A stretch of 64,000 nucleotides of DNA from Niallia alba (GCF_012933555.1 NZ_JABBPK010000001.1:4814001-4878000); one strand, 5' to 3'; counted from the first letter of the stretch, positions 18,721-28,470 are shown. Notes: generated by a model not told the origin, from the letters alone. Numbers and translations: made by a program.

Positions 18721-18866
18721 TATACGCTTCCTTTCCCAATTCGTTGTAAATCATTGTCTTATTAAATCATATCATCAGAAAAATGAATGTTAAATATTAT
18801 TGAACCAAAGCTCCTTATTTCTCATATAGTATGGAAAGTAGAAATTGACTTGTTGGGAGGAAAAAA

Positions 18867-19589
18867 ATGAAACCGACCTATCAAGATGCCCTTGCTTATT
18901 TCGGGGTAAGCGGTGCACATCCAGGTGGATTAACTTTAACAAAATTTTTATTGGAGCAAGAACAAATTACGGACCAAACAACATTACTTGATGGCGGCTG
19001 TGGAACCGGCCAAACATCAGCCTATATAAAAAAGAACTATCCTTGTTCTGTAACAAGTATTGACTACCATCCTACAATGGTTAAAAGAGCAAAAAAACGA
19101 TTTGAAAAGGAAAATCTCTCTATCCAATTAGTTCAAGGAAGCTTAGAAAAAATGCCCTTCCCTTCCAACAGCTTTGACATCGTTTTAGTAGAATCTGTCC
19201 TAATTTTCACTAATTGCAAAAACTCGCTTGCCGAAATTAAAAGAGTGCTTAAACCAGGCGGCACCCTACTATTGTTAGAAATGACTGCCGAAAGAAGTCT
19301 CAATACAATGGAACATCAGAATATGTGTGAGGTATATGGAATTGAGAAGGTGTATATAGAAAAAGAATGGGTTCATTTAATGAAAGAAGCAGGCTTTCCA
19401 AAAGTAGAAATAAAACTTGGCCACTCTGTTTTTTCTCATATGATGACGGGAATGGAAACAGAAGAAGAGGCAATAGATATAACTGTGCCAGCGAATATGC
19501 AATTGGAAGGAAAGTTAATGGACCATTCTTATATTCTCTATACGTATGGGAATATCATCGGCTATCGCGTATACAGAGCAAGTTTGTAA
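18867..19589 (+). CDS. Class I SAM-dependent methyltransferase
   Basis: A 240-residue Methyltransf_11 type enzyme. Motif I LDGGCGTG (41-48) binds S-adenosylmethionine, SIDYHPTM carries the acidic residue after strand 2, and VLVESVLIFT plus RVLKPGGTLLLLE form the later strands. The substrate is not evident. The small insert around VCEVYGIEKVYIEKEW and the C-terminal extension may form the substrate lid. GGGAGGAAAAAA precedes the ATG. Monocistronic, convergent with the flavoprotein gene. Confidence 0.87.
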   Translation: MKPTYQDALAYFGVSGAHPGGLTLTKFLLEQEQITDQTTLLDGGCGTGQTSAYIKKNYPCSVTSIDYHPTMVKRAKKRFEKENLSIQLVQGSLEKMPFPSNSFDIVLVESVLIFTNCKNSLAEIKRVLKPGGTLLLLEMTAERSLNTMEHQNMCEVYGIEKVYIEKEWVHLMKEAGFPKVEIKLGHSVFSHMMTGMETEEEAIDITVPANMQLEGKLMDHSYILYTYGNIIGYRVYRASL

Positions 19590-19637
19590 AAAATAAAGAG
19601 GTTCTCTAAGATAACCATTCTAGGGGACCTCTTTATT
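19590..19637. terminator. Bidirectional terminator
   Basis: AAATAAAGAGGTTCTCTA pairs with TAGGGGACCTCTTTATTT between convergent genes; both sides supply T-rich tails. Confidence 0.85.
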
Positions 19638-19640
19638 TGT

Positions 19641-20543
19641 TTAACTGTCTTTTAATAAAGCTTTATGAATCCATATAGCTGCTTGTGAGCCTTCTCCCAT
19701 TGCAATCGTAACCTGTTCAGAATGGGCCACGACATCACCTGCAGCCCACACTCCATCTATATTGGTCATTTTTGTGCGTGGATTTACGATAATATGATTA
19801 TTTTCCATTATTTCGACTCCTAAAGGCACCGCTAGATCTGACTTTACTTTATTACCACCAAATGCTATAAAACTATGATTTGTCTCGAATGTTGTCCCAT
19901 TTTCTAGTATATACCCTTTGATTTGGGAATCATCCGCTAATACTTGTTTTATTTTCCCTGTGAATACTGCAATATTACTATCGTGTAGTTGCTTTATTAC
20001 ACTTTCTTCTAAAACCTCTCCACCGTGATTGATATACGTAATATCCTTTGTCCAATACAATAACGTTAGTGCCATATTGGCCCCGACTTTCCCATTACCT
20101 ATTACGATTGTTTTCTTATCTTTCACTTCGTAGCCATCACAATCTGGGCATAAATAAACACTAATTCCAAGACAAGGATAAATTTCAGGGAATGGAGGGA
20201 TATTGTCCATTACGCCAGTTGCGAGTAAGGTTTTTCGAGACTGAAAAGTATCTGTGTCTGTTTGAACGGTAAAATAGTCATCCTCTTTTTTTAAAGAAAT
20301 AACCGTACTTTTTAAGAATGTAACCCCAAGACTTTCAGCATGTTTTCTTCCTAAACTTCGTAATTCAGAACCACTTATTCCATCTGGGTATCCTAATATA
20401 TTATGATAGCTTTTACATAAAGTAGACCGACCGTCTTCTGCATCGATAATTAGCACTCTATGCTTATATCTACCTAATTGAATTGCTGCCTGCAATCCCG
20501 CTATGCCTCCGCCTATAATAATGCAATCAAGCATATTGATCAT
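19641..20543 (-). CDS. Thioredoxin reductase-like FAD/NAD(P) oxidoreductase
   Basis: A 300-residue class II pyridine-nucleotide disulfide oxidoreductase. The FAD site GGGIAGLQAA is at about 11-20, the redox motif CPDC at about 131-134, a second Rossmann motif VIGNGKVGANMA follows, and the C-terminal GVWAAGDV binds FAD. The redox motif differs from the CATC/CAVC of true TrxB, which suggests a different disulfide partner (HolT/GliT-like or YumC-like relatives). No thioredoxin gene is next to it. Ribosome site GAGGGGA. Confidence 0.85.
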   Translation of the reverse strand: MINMLDCIIIGGGIAGLQAAIQLGRYKHRVLIIDAEDGRSTLCKSYHNILGYPDGISGSELRSLGRKHAESLGVTFLKSTVISLKKEDDYFTVQTDTDTFQSRKTLLATGVMDNIPPFPEIYPCLGISVYLCPDCDGYEVKDKKTIVIGNGKVGANMALTLLYWTKDITYINHGGEVLEESVIKQLHDSNIAVFTGKIKQVLADDSQIKGYILENGTTFETNHSFIAFGGNKVKSDLAVPLGVEIMENNHIIVNPRTKMTNIDGVWAAGDVVAHSEQVTIAMGEGSQAAIWIHKALLKDS

Positions 20544-20649
20544 CTTGTCTTTCCCCTCTTTCTTTTAGTCATGTCTCTTTCTTTTAGTTTTTACGTGGAA
20601 GGAATTCTTATTCTTCCAAAATGCTATCCGATAATGGGGAATTAAAAGA

Positions 20650-20865
20650 AAAGGTTGTTTTCGTAAAGTTTGTTGCGATTACCCGCAGCCGGAATACACT
20701 TCGCTTTCCGCGGACAACGCTTGAGCCTCCTCAGCTTTGCCTCCGGTGTCTCAGACTGTCTCGCTAATCCCACAGGAGTCTTCGTGTATTCCGGCTGCTC
20801 CATTTTTCCAACTAATTCTTTTTTCCTATTGAAAAAAAACAATAATCCTTTCGAAAACAGCCAAA
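20650..20865. repeat. Dispersed palindromic repeat, copy B (MITE-like)
   Basis: Same core as copy A (TACACTTCGCTTTCC, GTCTCAGACTGTCTCGC, GTGTATTCC) and the same outer flank TGTTTTCGTAAAGTTTGTTG. The far end, CTTTCGAAAACAGCC, is nearly the reverse complement of the near end, giving terminal inverted repeats of about 15 bases. Confidence 0.8.
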
Positions 20866-20869
20866 GAAA

Positions 20870-20911
20870 AAATGGCTATGTCATACGGGATTCCCGAATA
20901 CATAGCCATTT
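20870..20911 (-). terminator. Intrinsic terminator after GH4 gene
   Basis: AAATGGCTATGT pairs with ACATAGCCATTT; on the minus strand a T-run follows (TTTTTTCTTTGG). It lies 8 bases after the GH4 stop. Confidence 0.85.
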
Positions 20912-20918
20912 AATCATA

Positions 20919-22247
20919 TTAAGATAATACTTCTTCTTTGAAGAACTGTGGTAGATGTTCTTTATGTGCTTCTAGCATTTCATCCAAAATTTGTTTTGCC
21001 ACTTTATCAGAAGGCAGTAATGGGTTAATCGTCATAGCTAATAATGCTGTATGATAATTCCCTGTAACTGCTGCTTCAGCTGCCACTCTTTCAAAGGACT
21101 TAATTTGTTGTACAAGCCCGCGAACAGCGACAGGTAAATCGCCAATCGTAATTGGCTTAGGACCCTCTTTAGTAATAATACTGCTAATTTCTACAGCAGA
21201 TTCATCTGGGATACTAGCAATAGCTCCATTATTTATTGTATTGACAGGCTGGATATCTCTTCTGTCATTATACATCGAGTCAATCAAGCTACAAGCTGCA
21301 TCACTATAATATGCTCCACCTCGTTTTTCTAACTGTGGTGGCTTGATATCTAAATGCTCATCTTTATATAGTTCAAATAGCTCTTTTTCTAATTGTTGAA
21401 CGACTTCAGCGCGTGTACCTTGTTCAGCTGCTTCTTCTAGCTCATTTTGCAGCATTTCTGCTTGTTTGTAATAATAGCGATGGTATCCACAAGGAATAGC
21501 TCCTAATGCTTTGATAAAATCTGGTTCCCAGTCGATAGCAGCAATATTTTTCATTGTATCGCTTTTATGCTTCGTCATTTTCTCCAAAAAGTCTGGTGTG
21601 ATATTTTTGCCGTCTAAGTATACATTTAAACCGAATACCATATGATTCAAGCCGGCAAAATCTACATGTACACGGCTTGCTTCTACCTCCAATAGCTTGG
21701 CGATACCCATTTGGATAGAAATTGGCACATTACACAGCCCAACAATCCTTTTCCAGTTACTATGACGAAGAACAGCTTCTGTTACCATTCCTGCAGGATT
21801 GGTAAAGTTAATTAGCCAAGCGTTTGGACAAAGCTCTTCTAAATCCTTTACAATATCCAAAATGATAGGGATGGTTCTTAACCCTTTAAACAATCCACCT
21901 GGACCGTTTGTTTCTTGTCCAATCACATTATATTTTAGGGGAATTCTTTCATCCTTTGCTCGAGCAGCTAGTAATCCAACACGAAATTGCGTTGTAACAA
22001 AATCTGCATCCTTAAGCGCTTCCCTTCGATCTAGTGTTAAATGAACTTCAATAGGTAGACCCGCTTTTTTTACCATGCGTTTTGCTAAATTCCCAACAAT
22101 ATTAAGCTTTTCTTCACCTTCTGGAATATCTACTAGCCAAAGCTCGCGCACAGGTAATGAATCATATCTCTTAATAAACCCCTCTACTAATTCTGGTGTG
22201 TAGCTTGACCCACCGCCAATGGTAACAATTTTAATTCCTTTTTCCAT
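20919..22247 (-). CDS. 6-phospho-beta-glucosidase, GH4 family (paralogue 1)
   Basis: A 442-residue NAD- and Mn-dependent GH4 hydrolase that cleaves 6-phosphorylated beta-disaccharides delivered by a PTS. The NAD motif [11 protein letters not shown] is at 9-19; metal ligands are expected from the Cys of GLCNVP and the His of AGLNHMVFG. It is strikingly similar to the GH4 at 32774-34111 (same opening, same [11 protein letters not shown] and [12 protein letters not shown] segments), so the two are paralogues. Unlike that copy it has no PTS neighbours; sugar entry must depend on a distant PTS. Confidence 0.9.
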   Translation of the reverse strand: MEKGIKIVTIGGGSSYTPELVEGFIKRYDSLPVRELWLVDIPEGEEKLNIVGNLAKRMVKKAGLPIEVHLTLDRREALKDADFVTTQFRVGLLAARAKDERIPLKYNVIGQETNGPGGLFKGLRTIPIILDIVKDLEELCPNAWLINFTNPAGMVTEAVLRHSNWKRIVGLCNVPISIQMGIAKLLEVEASRVHVDFAGLNHMVFGLNVYLDGKNITPDFLEKMTKHKSDTMKNIAAIDWEPDFIKALGAIPCGYHRYYYKQAEMLQNELEEAAEQGTRAEVVQQLEKELFELYKDEHLDIKPPQLEKRGGAYYSDAACSLIDSMYNDRRDIQPVNTINNGAIASIPDESAVEISSIITKEGPKPITIGDLPVAVRGLVQQIKSFERVAAEAAVTGNYHTALLAMTINPLLPSDKVAKQILDEMLEAHKEHLPQFFKEEVLS

Positions 22248-22325
22248 ATCCGATCGCCTTCTTTCTTTTATTTTTGCAACCCCTTACAAAATTAATAATT
22301 CAAAAGGCCAGCAAGTATTTCTTCG

Positions 22326-22409
22326 TATATAACGTTACCGTCTAATAGTGATCAAGTAAATAGAATGGAGGGGTTTAGGATTTTTTCACACATAATGGAA
22401 CGTGTTCCA
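22326..22409 (-). promoter_or_regulatory. Promoter and upstream dyad of GH4 paralogue 1
   Basis: On the minus strand TTGATC, a 17-base spacer and TTATAT form a promoter around 22352-22324. Further upstream (22396-22409) TGGAACGTGTTCCA is a near-perfect dyad that could be an activator or repressor site. Both calls are by inspection only. Confidence 0.45.
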
Positions 22410-22438
22410 AAAGCAAAACACCTTGTTTCTATAATATG

Positions 22439-22488
22439 AAAAAAGGCGCTTAATAAAGGTTATTCACTCTTTATCAAGCACCTTTTTC
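22439..22488 (-). terminator. Terminator overlapping the end of the threonine/serine exporter gene
   Basis: GGTGCTTGATAAAG pairs with CTTTATTAAGCGCC, then TTTTTTC on the minus strand. The 5' arm lies within the last codons and stop of the gene. Confidence 0.8.
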
Positions 22489-22922
22489 CGAGCATGAGCC
22501 CGGAAAATCAATTGATTAATTACTTCAGAAAACATTAACCCCATCGCAATAGAACCTGAAATTAAGCAGACTTTTGCTGCTAAGCTTACCGCTACATAAT
22601 AATTATTCTCCACAAAATTACGCATCGCATTATAAGCAGCTCCCCCTGGAACTAATGGAATAATACCAGCGACACTAAATATAATAACTGGTGATTTATA
22701 TATTCGAGCGAATACTTGACTTATTACGGCGACAAGAAAAGAGCCAGACAAGGCGGCAATTACTTCATTATGATGAAAATGAACAATTGTCCAATAAGCC
22801 ATCCAACCAACCATTCCTACAAATCCACATTGGATTAAAAGCTTCCGCGGAATATGAAAAATAATTCCGAAGCCAAATGTCGCAACAAAACTAGTTATTG
22901 CCTGTGCTAAAAATTCATTCAT
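22464..22922 (-). CDS. Threonine/serine exporter family, small subunit (YjjB/ThrE C-terminal domain)
   Basis: A 152-residue integral membrane protein with about five helices, matching the ThrE_2 (DUF3815) domain. In Corynebacterium ThrE both halves are fused; in Bacilli they are separate. ATG 22922 (MNEFLAQAITSF) is chosen because AAAGGGA is well placed and it falls 16 bases after the upstream gene stop, while the longer frame overlaps that gene. Works with the product of 22939-23703 to export Thr/Ser or related small molecules. Confidence 0.85.
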   Translation of the reverse strand: MNEFLAQAITSFVATFGFGIIFHIPRKLLIQCGFVGMVGWMAYWTIVHFHHNEVIAALSGSFLVAVISQVFARIYKSPVIIFSVAGIIPLVPGGAAYNAMRNFVENNYYVAVSLAAKVCLISGSIAMGLMFSEVINQLIFRAHARKKVLDKE

Positions 22923-22938
22923 CGCTTCTATCCCTTTC

Positions 22939-23703
22939 TTAAAAAACAAAAAATGCAACAGCGATTCCAGAGCCAATTGCCGTTGCTGTTAAAAATGCCT
23001 CTGCCCCTTTTGAGATACCAGATACTAAGTGTCCTGCCATTAGATCTCGCACAGCATTCGTAATTAACAGACCAGGAACGAGCGGCATAACGGAACCGAT
23101 AATAATCTTATCCACTTCAGAGCCAAAACCAATAGAAACAGACAAAAAGGCAATTAATCCGATAACAAAGGCTGCAGATAATTCAGCAAAGAACTTTATT
23201 TGGAGAACTTTATGAAAATATAAAGAGCATAAAAATCCTAATCCTCCAGCAAAAAAAGCAGGAATAAAATCTCTCCAAACACCATTAAACATGATAAGAA
23301 AACAACCACTAGCAATAGCCGCCGCTATTACTTGAAAAGTATCAGAATAGTTGCGTTTCTCTGTTTCCACATCTTTTAATAAATAATACGCTTCGTTCAT
23401 CCCTACTGTCCCCGTACTTATTCTCCTAGATATATCATTTACACGAACTACCTTTTCTAAGTTAGTTGTTCGCTCAATTATACGGTTTAATTTTGTTTTT
23501 GTTGGCTCTAATCCTTCTAATGATAAAATGATGCCAGTTGGCGTTACAAAGCAATCAGAATCGGTTACACCATAAGCAGTGGCAATCCTTGTCATCGTAT
23601 CCTCTACGCGGTGCGTTTCAGCCCCGTTCTGCAGCATGATACTACCCGCTAATATACAAATCTCCATTATGTCATATGTTTTTTCCACCGATATATATGT
23701 CAC
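22939..23703 (-). CDS. Threonine/serine exporter family, large subunit (YjjP/ThrE N-terminal domain)
   Basis: A 254-residue protein of the ThrE_1 (DUF1212) family. An N-terminal cytoplasmic region (AGSIMLQNGAETHRVEDTM, with the conserved GAxTxRVE-like motif) is followed by five hydrophobic segments from about residue 120. First gene of a two-gene operon with the small subunit. The substrate is inferred from the family name only. Confidence 0.86.
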   Translation of the reverse strand: MTYISVEKTYDIMEICILAGSIMLQNGAETHRVEDTMTRIATAYGVTDSDCFVTPTGIILSLEGLEPTKTKLNRIIERTTNLEKVVRVNDISRRISTGTVGMNEAYYLLKDVETEKRNYSDTFQVIAAAIASGCFLIMFNGVWRDFIPAFFAGGLGFLCSLYFHKVLQIKFFAELSAAFVIGLIAFLSVSIGFGSEVDKIIIGSVMPLVPGLLITNAVRDLMAGHLVSGISKGAEAFLTATAIGSGIAVAFFVF

Positions 23704-23965
23704 ATATCATCTCTCCATTGTAGAAAAGCATATGCACCTTTTAGTAGATATTCTTTTTTGTTTAAATTTCTATATAATTGGCGCAAAGCAATTTCATTAA
23801 ATTTAACTGAGTCTAATATAGACCTTCGTTCTCGATTTTATTCTAATCAATAAATTACAGTTTATATGAAATATGGGTAGTTTATCAATATTTGAGCAAA
23901 AAATAAAATAGACGGAATTTTTTATGAGGGATATAGGAAAAAGAAAAAATTATTTCCAAAATAAA

Positions 23966-23991
23966 AAGTCCATTATGCATTCAATGGACTT
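23966..23991 (-). terminator. Intrinsic terminator after tnrA
   Basis: AAGTCCATT pairs with AATGGACTT; on the minus strand it is followed by TTTTTATTTTGG. Confidence 0.75.
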
Positions 23992-24016
23992 AACGAAAAG
24001 ACATATAATTGTTTTA

Positions 24017-24343
24017 TTAATCGTTTTGAATTCCAAATCTCGCGTTGATTTGGCCTCGGAGCATTTGTTTTTTTATTTTGCGTTCTTCTTCTTCCTTATT
24101 CTTCTTCATAATCTCTTGTCTGATTTCATGTGTACGAACGCCTTCTTCTCGTTTATTAGCAATCTCAATGAGTCTTTCTACATCAGAAAATGAATATTTG
24201 CGATTTCCTCTTTCTGGTCTTTCCGGAAAGATTAGTTTTCGTTGTTCATAATATCGAATTTGTCTTTCCGTTAAACCAGTTAGTTCACTTACAACACCAA
24301 TGGTTATTACCTTTCTTTTCTTATAGGATGGCTCATGATCCAT
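24017..24343 (-). CDS. tnrA: MerR-family global nitrogen regulator TnrA
   Basis: A 108-residue regulator. The winged helix starts with ITIGVVSELTGLTERQIRYYEQRKLI, near-identical to GlnR/TnrA. The C-terminus is short and ends GQINARF, like the TnrA tail that binds feedback-inhibited glutamine synthetase; GlnR has a longer, different tail and sits beside glnA, which is absent here. TnrA activates or represses nitrogen genes during nitrogen limitation. A perfect TnrA box lies upstream (24423-24439), consistent with autoregulation as in B. subtilis. Confidence 0.9.
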   Translation of the reverse strand: MDHEPSYKKRKVITIGVVSELTGLTERQIRYYEQRKLIFPERPERGNRKYSFSDVERLIEIANKREEGVRTHEIRQEIMKKNKEEEERKIKKQMLRGQINARFGIQND

Positions 24344-24387
24344 TACATCTCACCTCATGAAGTTAAATAGTATTCTCATTTGTTTTA

Positions 24388-24439
24388 ATTATAATACTTT
24401 TCAGATAAAACAGAACGTCTTTTGTTATATTTTCTAACA
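24388..24439 (-). promoter_or_regulatory. tnrA promoter with TnrA box
   Basis: TGTTATATTTTCTAACA (24423-24439) fits the TnrA/GlnR consensus TGTNANAWWWTNTNACA at every fixed position. The minus-strand -10 TATAAT is at 24393-24388, giving a start near 24381, so the box is centred about 50 bases upstream of transcription. That is the classic activating distance for TnrA. Confidence 0.8.
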
Positions 24440-24593
24440 TAAAAATCAAAAAATAGGTAAGATTTCCTTACAGTTTTAATGATTTTTTATTTATTTTCCG
24501 TTAAAATGCTAAATGTATAAACCATTCCTTGTAGTTCTCATCAAGGAATAGGTATTACGTATTATTTATGTAAATGGAGAGGAGCCTTCTTAC

Positions 24594-24731
24594 ATGATAA
24601 CCAAAGAAGCAGTCGATTTAGCTAAAAAGATCGTGGAACTGGATCTTTTGAGAGACGAGATTTGGGAGCACCTTGCAGAAGTTGCCGGTGAACATGCCCA
24701 TGAACTTCTTCGAATTGTTCAAAATAACTAA
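24594..24731 (+). CDS. Small conserved-looking protein, 45 aa
   Basis: An ORF too short for routine calling: ATG 24594 to TAA 24729-24731, preceded by GGAGAGGAG at 24576-24584. The product (opening MITKEAVDLAKKIVELDLL, ending HELLRIVQNN) is a charged amphipathic helical protein with no membrane segment. A canonical ribosome site, coding-like codon use, an intergenic island of its own and a terminator 42 bases downstream all support a real gene. I do not recognise a named family. It is divergent from tnrA, and the TnrA box lies about 160 bases upstream, so nitrogen control is possible. Confidence 0.65.
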   Translation: MITKEAVDLAKKIVELDLLRDEIWEHLAEVAGEHAHELLRIVQNN

Positions 24732-24772
24732 ACAATACTGTATACCCTTTACAATTCATGTTCTTTATATAT

Positions 24773-24808
24773 GGTAATGCCCAGTCAATAAGTGATTATG
24801 GCATTACC
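24773..24808 (+). terminator. Intrinsic terminator after the 45-aa gene
   Basis: GGTAATGCC (24773-24781) pairs with GGCATTACC (24800-24808), then CACTTTTATTTG. Confidence 0.75.
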
Positions 24809-24987
24809 CACTTTTATTTGAAATTATTTCATCGTACATTCGCATTAAAATGTCCCCATGCACCTCAACAAGCCCTTCCTAGGTAATATTTTTTTATCTT
24901 CATTGTCAATAATTCTAACATCATTCTATAAGAATCTAGCAATTACCGCAAGTGATATCTAAATTTTTTTAATACTCTAACAAAAAT

Positions 24988-25034
24988 AGACCATCTGCCA
25001 GGTTTCCCATATAAAACAGGAACTGATAGATGGT
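24988..25034 (-). terminator. Intrinsic terminator after ABC operon
   Basis: GACCATCTGCCAGGTTTCC pairs with the complementary arm GGAACTGATAGATGGTC; T-rich on the minus-strand side. No gene is seen in 24809-24987. Confidence 0.7.
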
Positions 25035-25048
25035 CATTATTTTATTTA

Positions 25049-26035
25049 TTAAATACTTACATCCTTCTTCTGGAAGAACCAAAAGGTGATCGTCATAAAT
25101 AGAGCATAATAGACAAACAAGATACTTAAGGACATCGGCATCGTTACTGTATTCATTATTTTATCCTGCATTAAGAATATCGTTTGATCCAAATGAGGAA
25201 ATACCAATAATTTTAGCCAAGCATAATCTGTAGCTAGCATCTGAATAACCTGGCCAATTGTAGAGGAAACGAATAATACAAATACCCCAACTCCAACGGC
25301 TATCGCTTGATTTTTAAACAATGTCGAAAGCATAAAGGCTAAGCTTACAACAAGCAATAATCCAGGCAAGTAATAAAGAAGCATTTTAAAGAATAAAGCT
25401 GCGCCAACTTCAATAATTTGACCACTAACTCCATTAATAAGTACTTTATCTCCCATACTTCCTACACCAAAAAACGCTATGCTTATTAAATAACCAAAAC
25501 CAACTAATAAGATAATTAATATGGCAGTATAAATTAAAACAGCAATATATTTCGATAGAAGAATCGCCCATCGTTTATGTGGTCTAATTAGCAATTGCTT
25601 GATTGTTCCATCAGAGAATTCAGAAGAAACACTTCCAGCACAAACGATTACTGCAAATAAAGTAATTAATGATTTCATCCCGATAACCATTCCATTCATG
25701 TTTGACCAAGAAGTGGTATAAGGACTAACATCATTTTCTAAATTAGTTTTATAATCTTGAATATTCATTTCAATCGATTCTTTTGTATCTTCCCAATCAA
25801 AATCTTCTTCACTGTTCATTAATTCTTCTTCTGTCTTCGCTGTAGGCAGCTTCTTTTCAAGTTTTGTTATTTCTGACTGGACAGACGCACGCCAGTCATC
25901 CCCTTTATATTGCGGAGTCATTTTCATCTCTAGAATACTCCCACCAATAAGGGCAAGTATTAGTATAATAGGGAAAATCCAGCTGTTTTTCTTTTCCCAA
26001 ATCTTTATTAGTTCATTTTGTACTAACCCAATCAT
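25049..26035 (-). CDS. ABC transporter permease (BcrB/NatB-like, ABC2_membrane)
   Basis: A 328-residue membrane subunit. One N-terminal helix (SWIFPIILILALIGGSIL), a long extracytoplasmic loop with acidic stretches (about residues 40-110), then five or six helices. The motif SSEFSDGTIKQLLIRPHKRW is the conserved cytoplasmic segment of bacitracin-type ABC-2 permeases. It overlaps the ATPase gene by 4 bases. Its substrate is unknown; such pairs often give antibiotic self-protection or are linked to envelope stress. Confidence 0.87.
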   Translation of the reverse strand: MIGLVQNELIKIWEKKNSWIFPIILILALIGGSILEMKMTPQYKGDDWRASVQSEITKLEKKLPTAKTEEELMNSEEDFDWEDTKESIEMNIQDYKTNLENDVSPYTTSWSNMNGMVIGMKSLITLFAVIVCAGSVSSEFSDGTIKQLLIRPHKRWAILLSKYIAVLIYTAILIILLVGFGYLISIAFFGVGSMGDKVLINGVSGQIIEVGAALFFKMLLYYLPGLLLVVSLAFMLSTLFKNQAIAVGVGVFVLFVSSTIGQVIQMLATDYAWLKLLVFPHLDQTIFLMQDKIMNTVTMPMSLSILFVYYALFMTITFWFFQKKDVSI

Positions 26036-26976
26036 TTTGTTTCCTCCTCTCTCTTCTGATTGGTTATTTCTAAGAAACGATCTTCTAATGTAGCTTTTAC
26101 AACATAAATACCATATACAGCAACATCGTTTTCAACAAACAGTTTATTGACAAGAGGAATGGTTTCTTTAGCTAGCTTTACCACCAATTCTCTCTCTTTT
26201 ATGGAGATTTCCTCTACCTTAATGTCACTATTACGAAGGATATCAACAGCTTTTTCTGGTGACTCTAATTCAAACGTTACTTCTCTTACACTTACTTCTT
26301 CTTCTTCAGAAACCGTCTCGTCCATTTTCGAAATATGAATTAATTTTCCTTTTTCAATAATTGCAAACCGATGGCACATTAATTGCATTTCTGATAAAAG
26401 ATGGGAGGAAACTAAAACAGAAATCCCTTGGCTAGCTAACAAATGTAAATAATCTCTAAATTCACGAATCCCTTGAGGATCTAAGCCATTTGTTGGTTCA
26501 TCTAAAATCAGAAGAGTGGGATTATGTAATAACGCCTGAGCAACCCCAAGACGCTGCCTCATACCAAGTGAATACGTTTTTACTTTTTGATGGATAGCAT
26601 TTTCCAATCCTACTAGTTTAATAACTTCATTAAAGCGTTCTTCTGTAATAGGTTCCTTTGCCATACGAGCATAATGCTTTAGATTCTTATATCCACTCAT
26701 ATATTTATAAAACTCAGGATTTTCTACAATAGCACCTAAGCTGCTCATCGCTTTTGAAAAATCGTTATCCACATTGTGACTATCTATCACAACTTTTCCG
26801 TTTGTTCTATTTATTAGATTAACAATCATGCGGATAATGGTTGTTTTCCCTGCTCCGTTAGGTCCTAACAACCCGAATATCTCGCCTTTTTCCACAGAAA
26901 AACTAACATTATCAACAATATTTCTTCCTTTGATTCTCTTAGTGAGATTTGTGACTTCTAATGCATTTAAGCTCAT
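26032..26976 (-). CDS. ABC transporter ATP-binding protein (BcrA-like)
   Basis: A 314-residue ATPase. Walker A GPNGAGKTT is at about 38-46, signature SLGMRQRLGVAQALL at about 136, Walker B LLILDEPTNGLDPQG follows. The C-terminal extension of about 90 residues (after ISKMDETVSEEEE) is typical of BcrA-type lantibiotic/bacitracin exporters. First gene of the two-gene operon. No two-component system is adjacent, unlike many bce/bcr loci. Confidence 0.88.
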   Translation of the reverse strand: MSLNALEVTNLTKRIKGRNIVDNVSFSVEKGEIFGLLGPNGAGKTTIIRMIVNLINRTNGKVVIDSHNVDNDFSKAMSSLGAIVENPEFYKYMSGYKNLKHYARMAKEPITEERFNEVIKLVGLENAIHQKVKTYSLGMRQRLGVAQALLHNPTLLILDEPTNGLDPQGIREFRDYLHLLASQGISVLVSSHLLSEMQLMCHRFAIIEKGKLIHISKMDETVSEEEEVSVREVTFELESPEKAVDILRNSDIKVEEISIKERELVVKLAKETIPLVNKLFVENDVAVYGIYVVKATLEDRFLEITNQKREEETK

Positions 26977-27113
26977 TTTATTCTCCCTTCATATAATTGC
27001 TTTAAATTAGTTTCGGTCACCCACAAGATGTATTATTTCCCTTTTCTTTTACTAATACGTTTTTCCCTGGGAAAAGTTTCAATTATATATGGAAATACAA
27101 AAATCCAACAAAA

Positions 27114-27150
27114 AACCGTTCTTCCTTGATTTATTCAAGAGGAACGGTTG
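27114..27150 (-). terminator. Intrinsic terminator after ald
   Basis: AACCGTTCTTCCTTGA pairs with TCAAGAGGAACGGTT; on the minus strand TTTTTTGTTGG follows. Confidence 0.85.
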
Positions 27151-27176
27151 TGGATATGCTTATAGAATATTTATGT

Positions 27177-28313
27177 TCAAACTGTGGTTGTTGATAAATT
27201 GTTGATAAGTTCTTGGACTGGCTTGTAGTCGTAGCCTAGATCTTTTGCCACGGGAGCATATGTGATTTTTCCTGCGAAAGTATTGACTCCTTGTTTAATG
27301 GCGTAATTACTTTCAATAGCAGCCACTGCTCCTTGATTTGCAATTTGCAGTGCATATGGCATTGTTACGTTTGTTAATGCAATAGTAGACGTTCGCGGCA
27401 CAGCACCAGGCATATTGGCTACAGCATAATGTACAACTCCATGCTTAACGTAGGTAGGATTATCATGGGTCGTAATATGATCAACTGTTTCAAAAATTCC
27501 TCCTTGATCAATCGCCACATCGACGATAACAGAACCTGGAGCCATTTTCTTTACCATGTCTTCTGTTACTAATTTAGGAGCTTTTGCACCTGGAATTAGC
27601 ACAGCCCCAATTACTAAGTCTGCATTTATAACCGCTTCTTCAATATTCGCCGGGTTAGAAATAACGGTGCTTAGGCTTGCACCAAATTGATTGTCTAATT
27701 CTCTTAATCTTTCAGGATTTAAATCTAATAACGTTACATTTGCCCCTAACCCAATTGCGATTTTCGCTGCATTGGCACCAACAATGCCGCCGCCAATAAT
27801 CGTTACATTGCCTTTCTTCACGCCAGGAACACCAGCTAATAAGATTCCTTTGCCACCATGCGGTTTTTCTAAAAATTGTGCACCAATTTGGACAGCCATT
27901 CTTCCAGCAACCTCACTCATTGGTGTTAATAATGGTAATTTCCCATTTACTTCAATCGTTTCATAGGCTATTCCAATTACACCGTTTTCTGTCAAAGCCT
28001 TTGCTAGTTCTCGCTCTGCCGCTAAATGTAAATACGTAAATAAGATGAGTCCTTTGCGGAAGTATTGGTATTCAGAAGCTAGTGGTTCTTTTACTTTTAT
28101 AATCATTTCTGCTGTATTCCATACTTGAGCTGCGGATTCGATAATCTTCGCACCTGCTACCACATATTCTTCATCTGTAAAACCACTGCCGACTCCTGCG
28201 TTTTGTTCCACTAACACTTCGTGGCCGCCACTTTTTAAATAAGAAACACCGGAAGGAGTAATTGCGACCCTATTTTCATTGTTTTTAATTTCCTTTGGGA
28301 TACCAATAATCAT
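27177..28313 (-). CDS. ald: Alanine dehydrogenase
   Basis: A 378-residue cytosolic enzyme that interconverts L-alanine and pyruvate plus ammonia with NAD. The start [19 protein letters not shown] contains the substrate-binding Arg15. Lys75-region KVKEPL, catalytic His96 in YLHLAAE, and the NAD motif [10 protein letters not shown] (about 173-182) are all present. In sporulating bacilli Ald feeds the TCA cycle when alanine is the carbon source. The regulator just upstream is AdeR-like, as in B. subtilis. Confidence 0.95.
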   Translation of the reverse strand: MIIGIPKEIKNNENRVAITPSGVSYLKSGGHEVLVEQNAGVGSGFTDEEYVVAGAKIIESAAQVWNTAEMIIKVKEPLASEYQYFRKGLILFTYLHLAAERELAKALTENGVIGIAYETIEVNGKLPLLTPMSEVAGRMAVQIGAQFLEKPHGGKGILLAGVPGVKKGNVTIIGGGIVGANAAKIAIGLGANVTLLDLNPERLRELDNQFGASLSTVISNPANIEEAVINADLVIGAVLIPGAKAPKLVTEDMVKKMAPGSVIVDVAIDQGGIFETVDHITTHDNPTYVKHGVVHYAVANMPGAVPRTSTIALTNVTMPYALQIANQGAVAAIESNYAIKQGVNTFAGKITYAPVAKDLGYDYKPVQELINNLSTTTV

Positions 28314-28426
28314 GAGAATTCCTCCTTGTTATAAATTCTAACATTAACTGTTAGATATCTTATTATTATAATAGGACGAATTCTGAAAATTATCTTTGTT
28401 AAAATTAATGAAACAAAAACTGTTCA

Positions 28427-28444
28427 TTTGTGAAAAGACACAAA
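28427..28444 (-). promoter_or_regulatory. Dyad upstream of ald
   Basis: TTTGTGAAAAGACACAAA contains TTTGTG / CACAAA arms with a 6-base centre, about 115 bases before the ald start. It could be an AdeR site. It does not match Rex well. Confidence 0.35.
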
Positions 28445-28470
28445 TAGAAAAAGAGGAAGGGTTGGGGATA

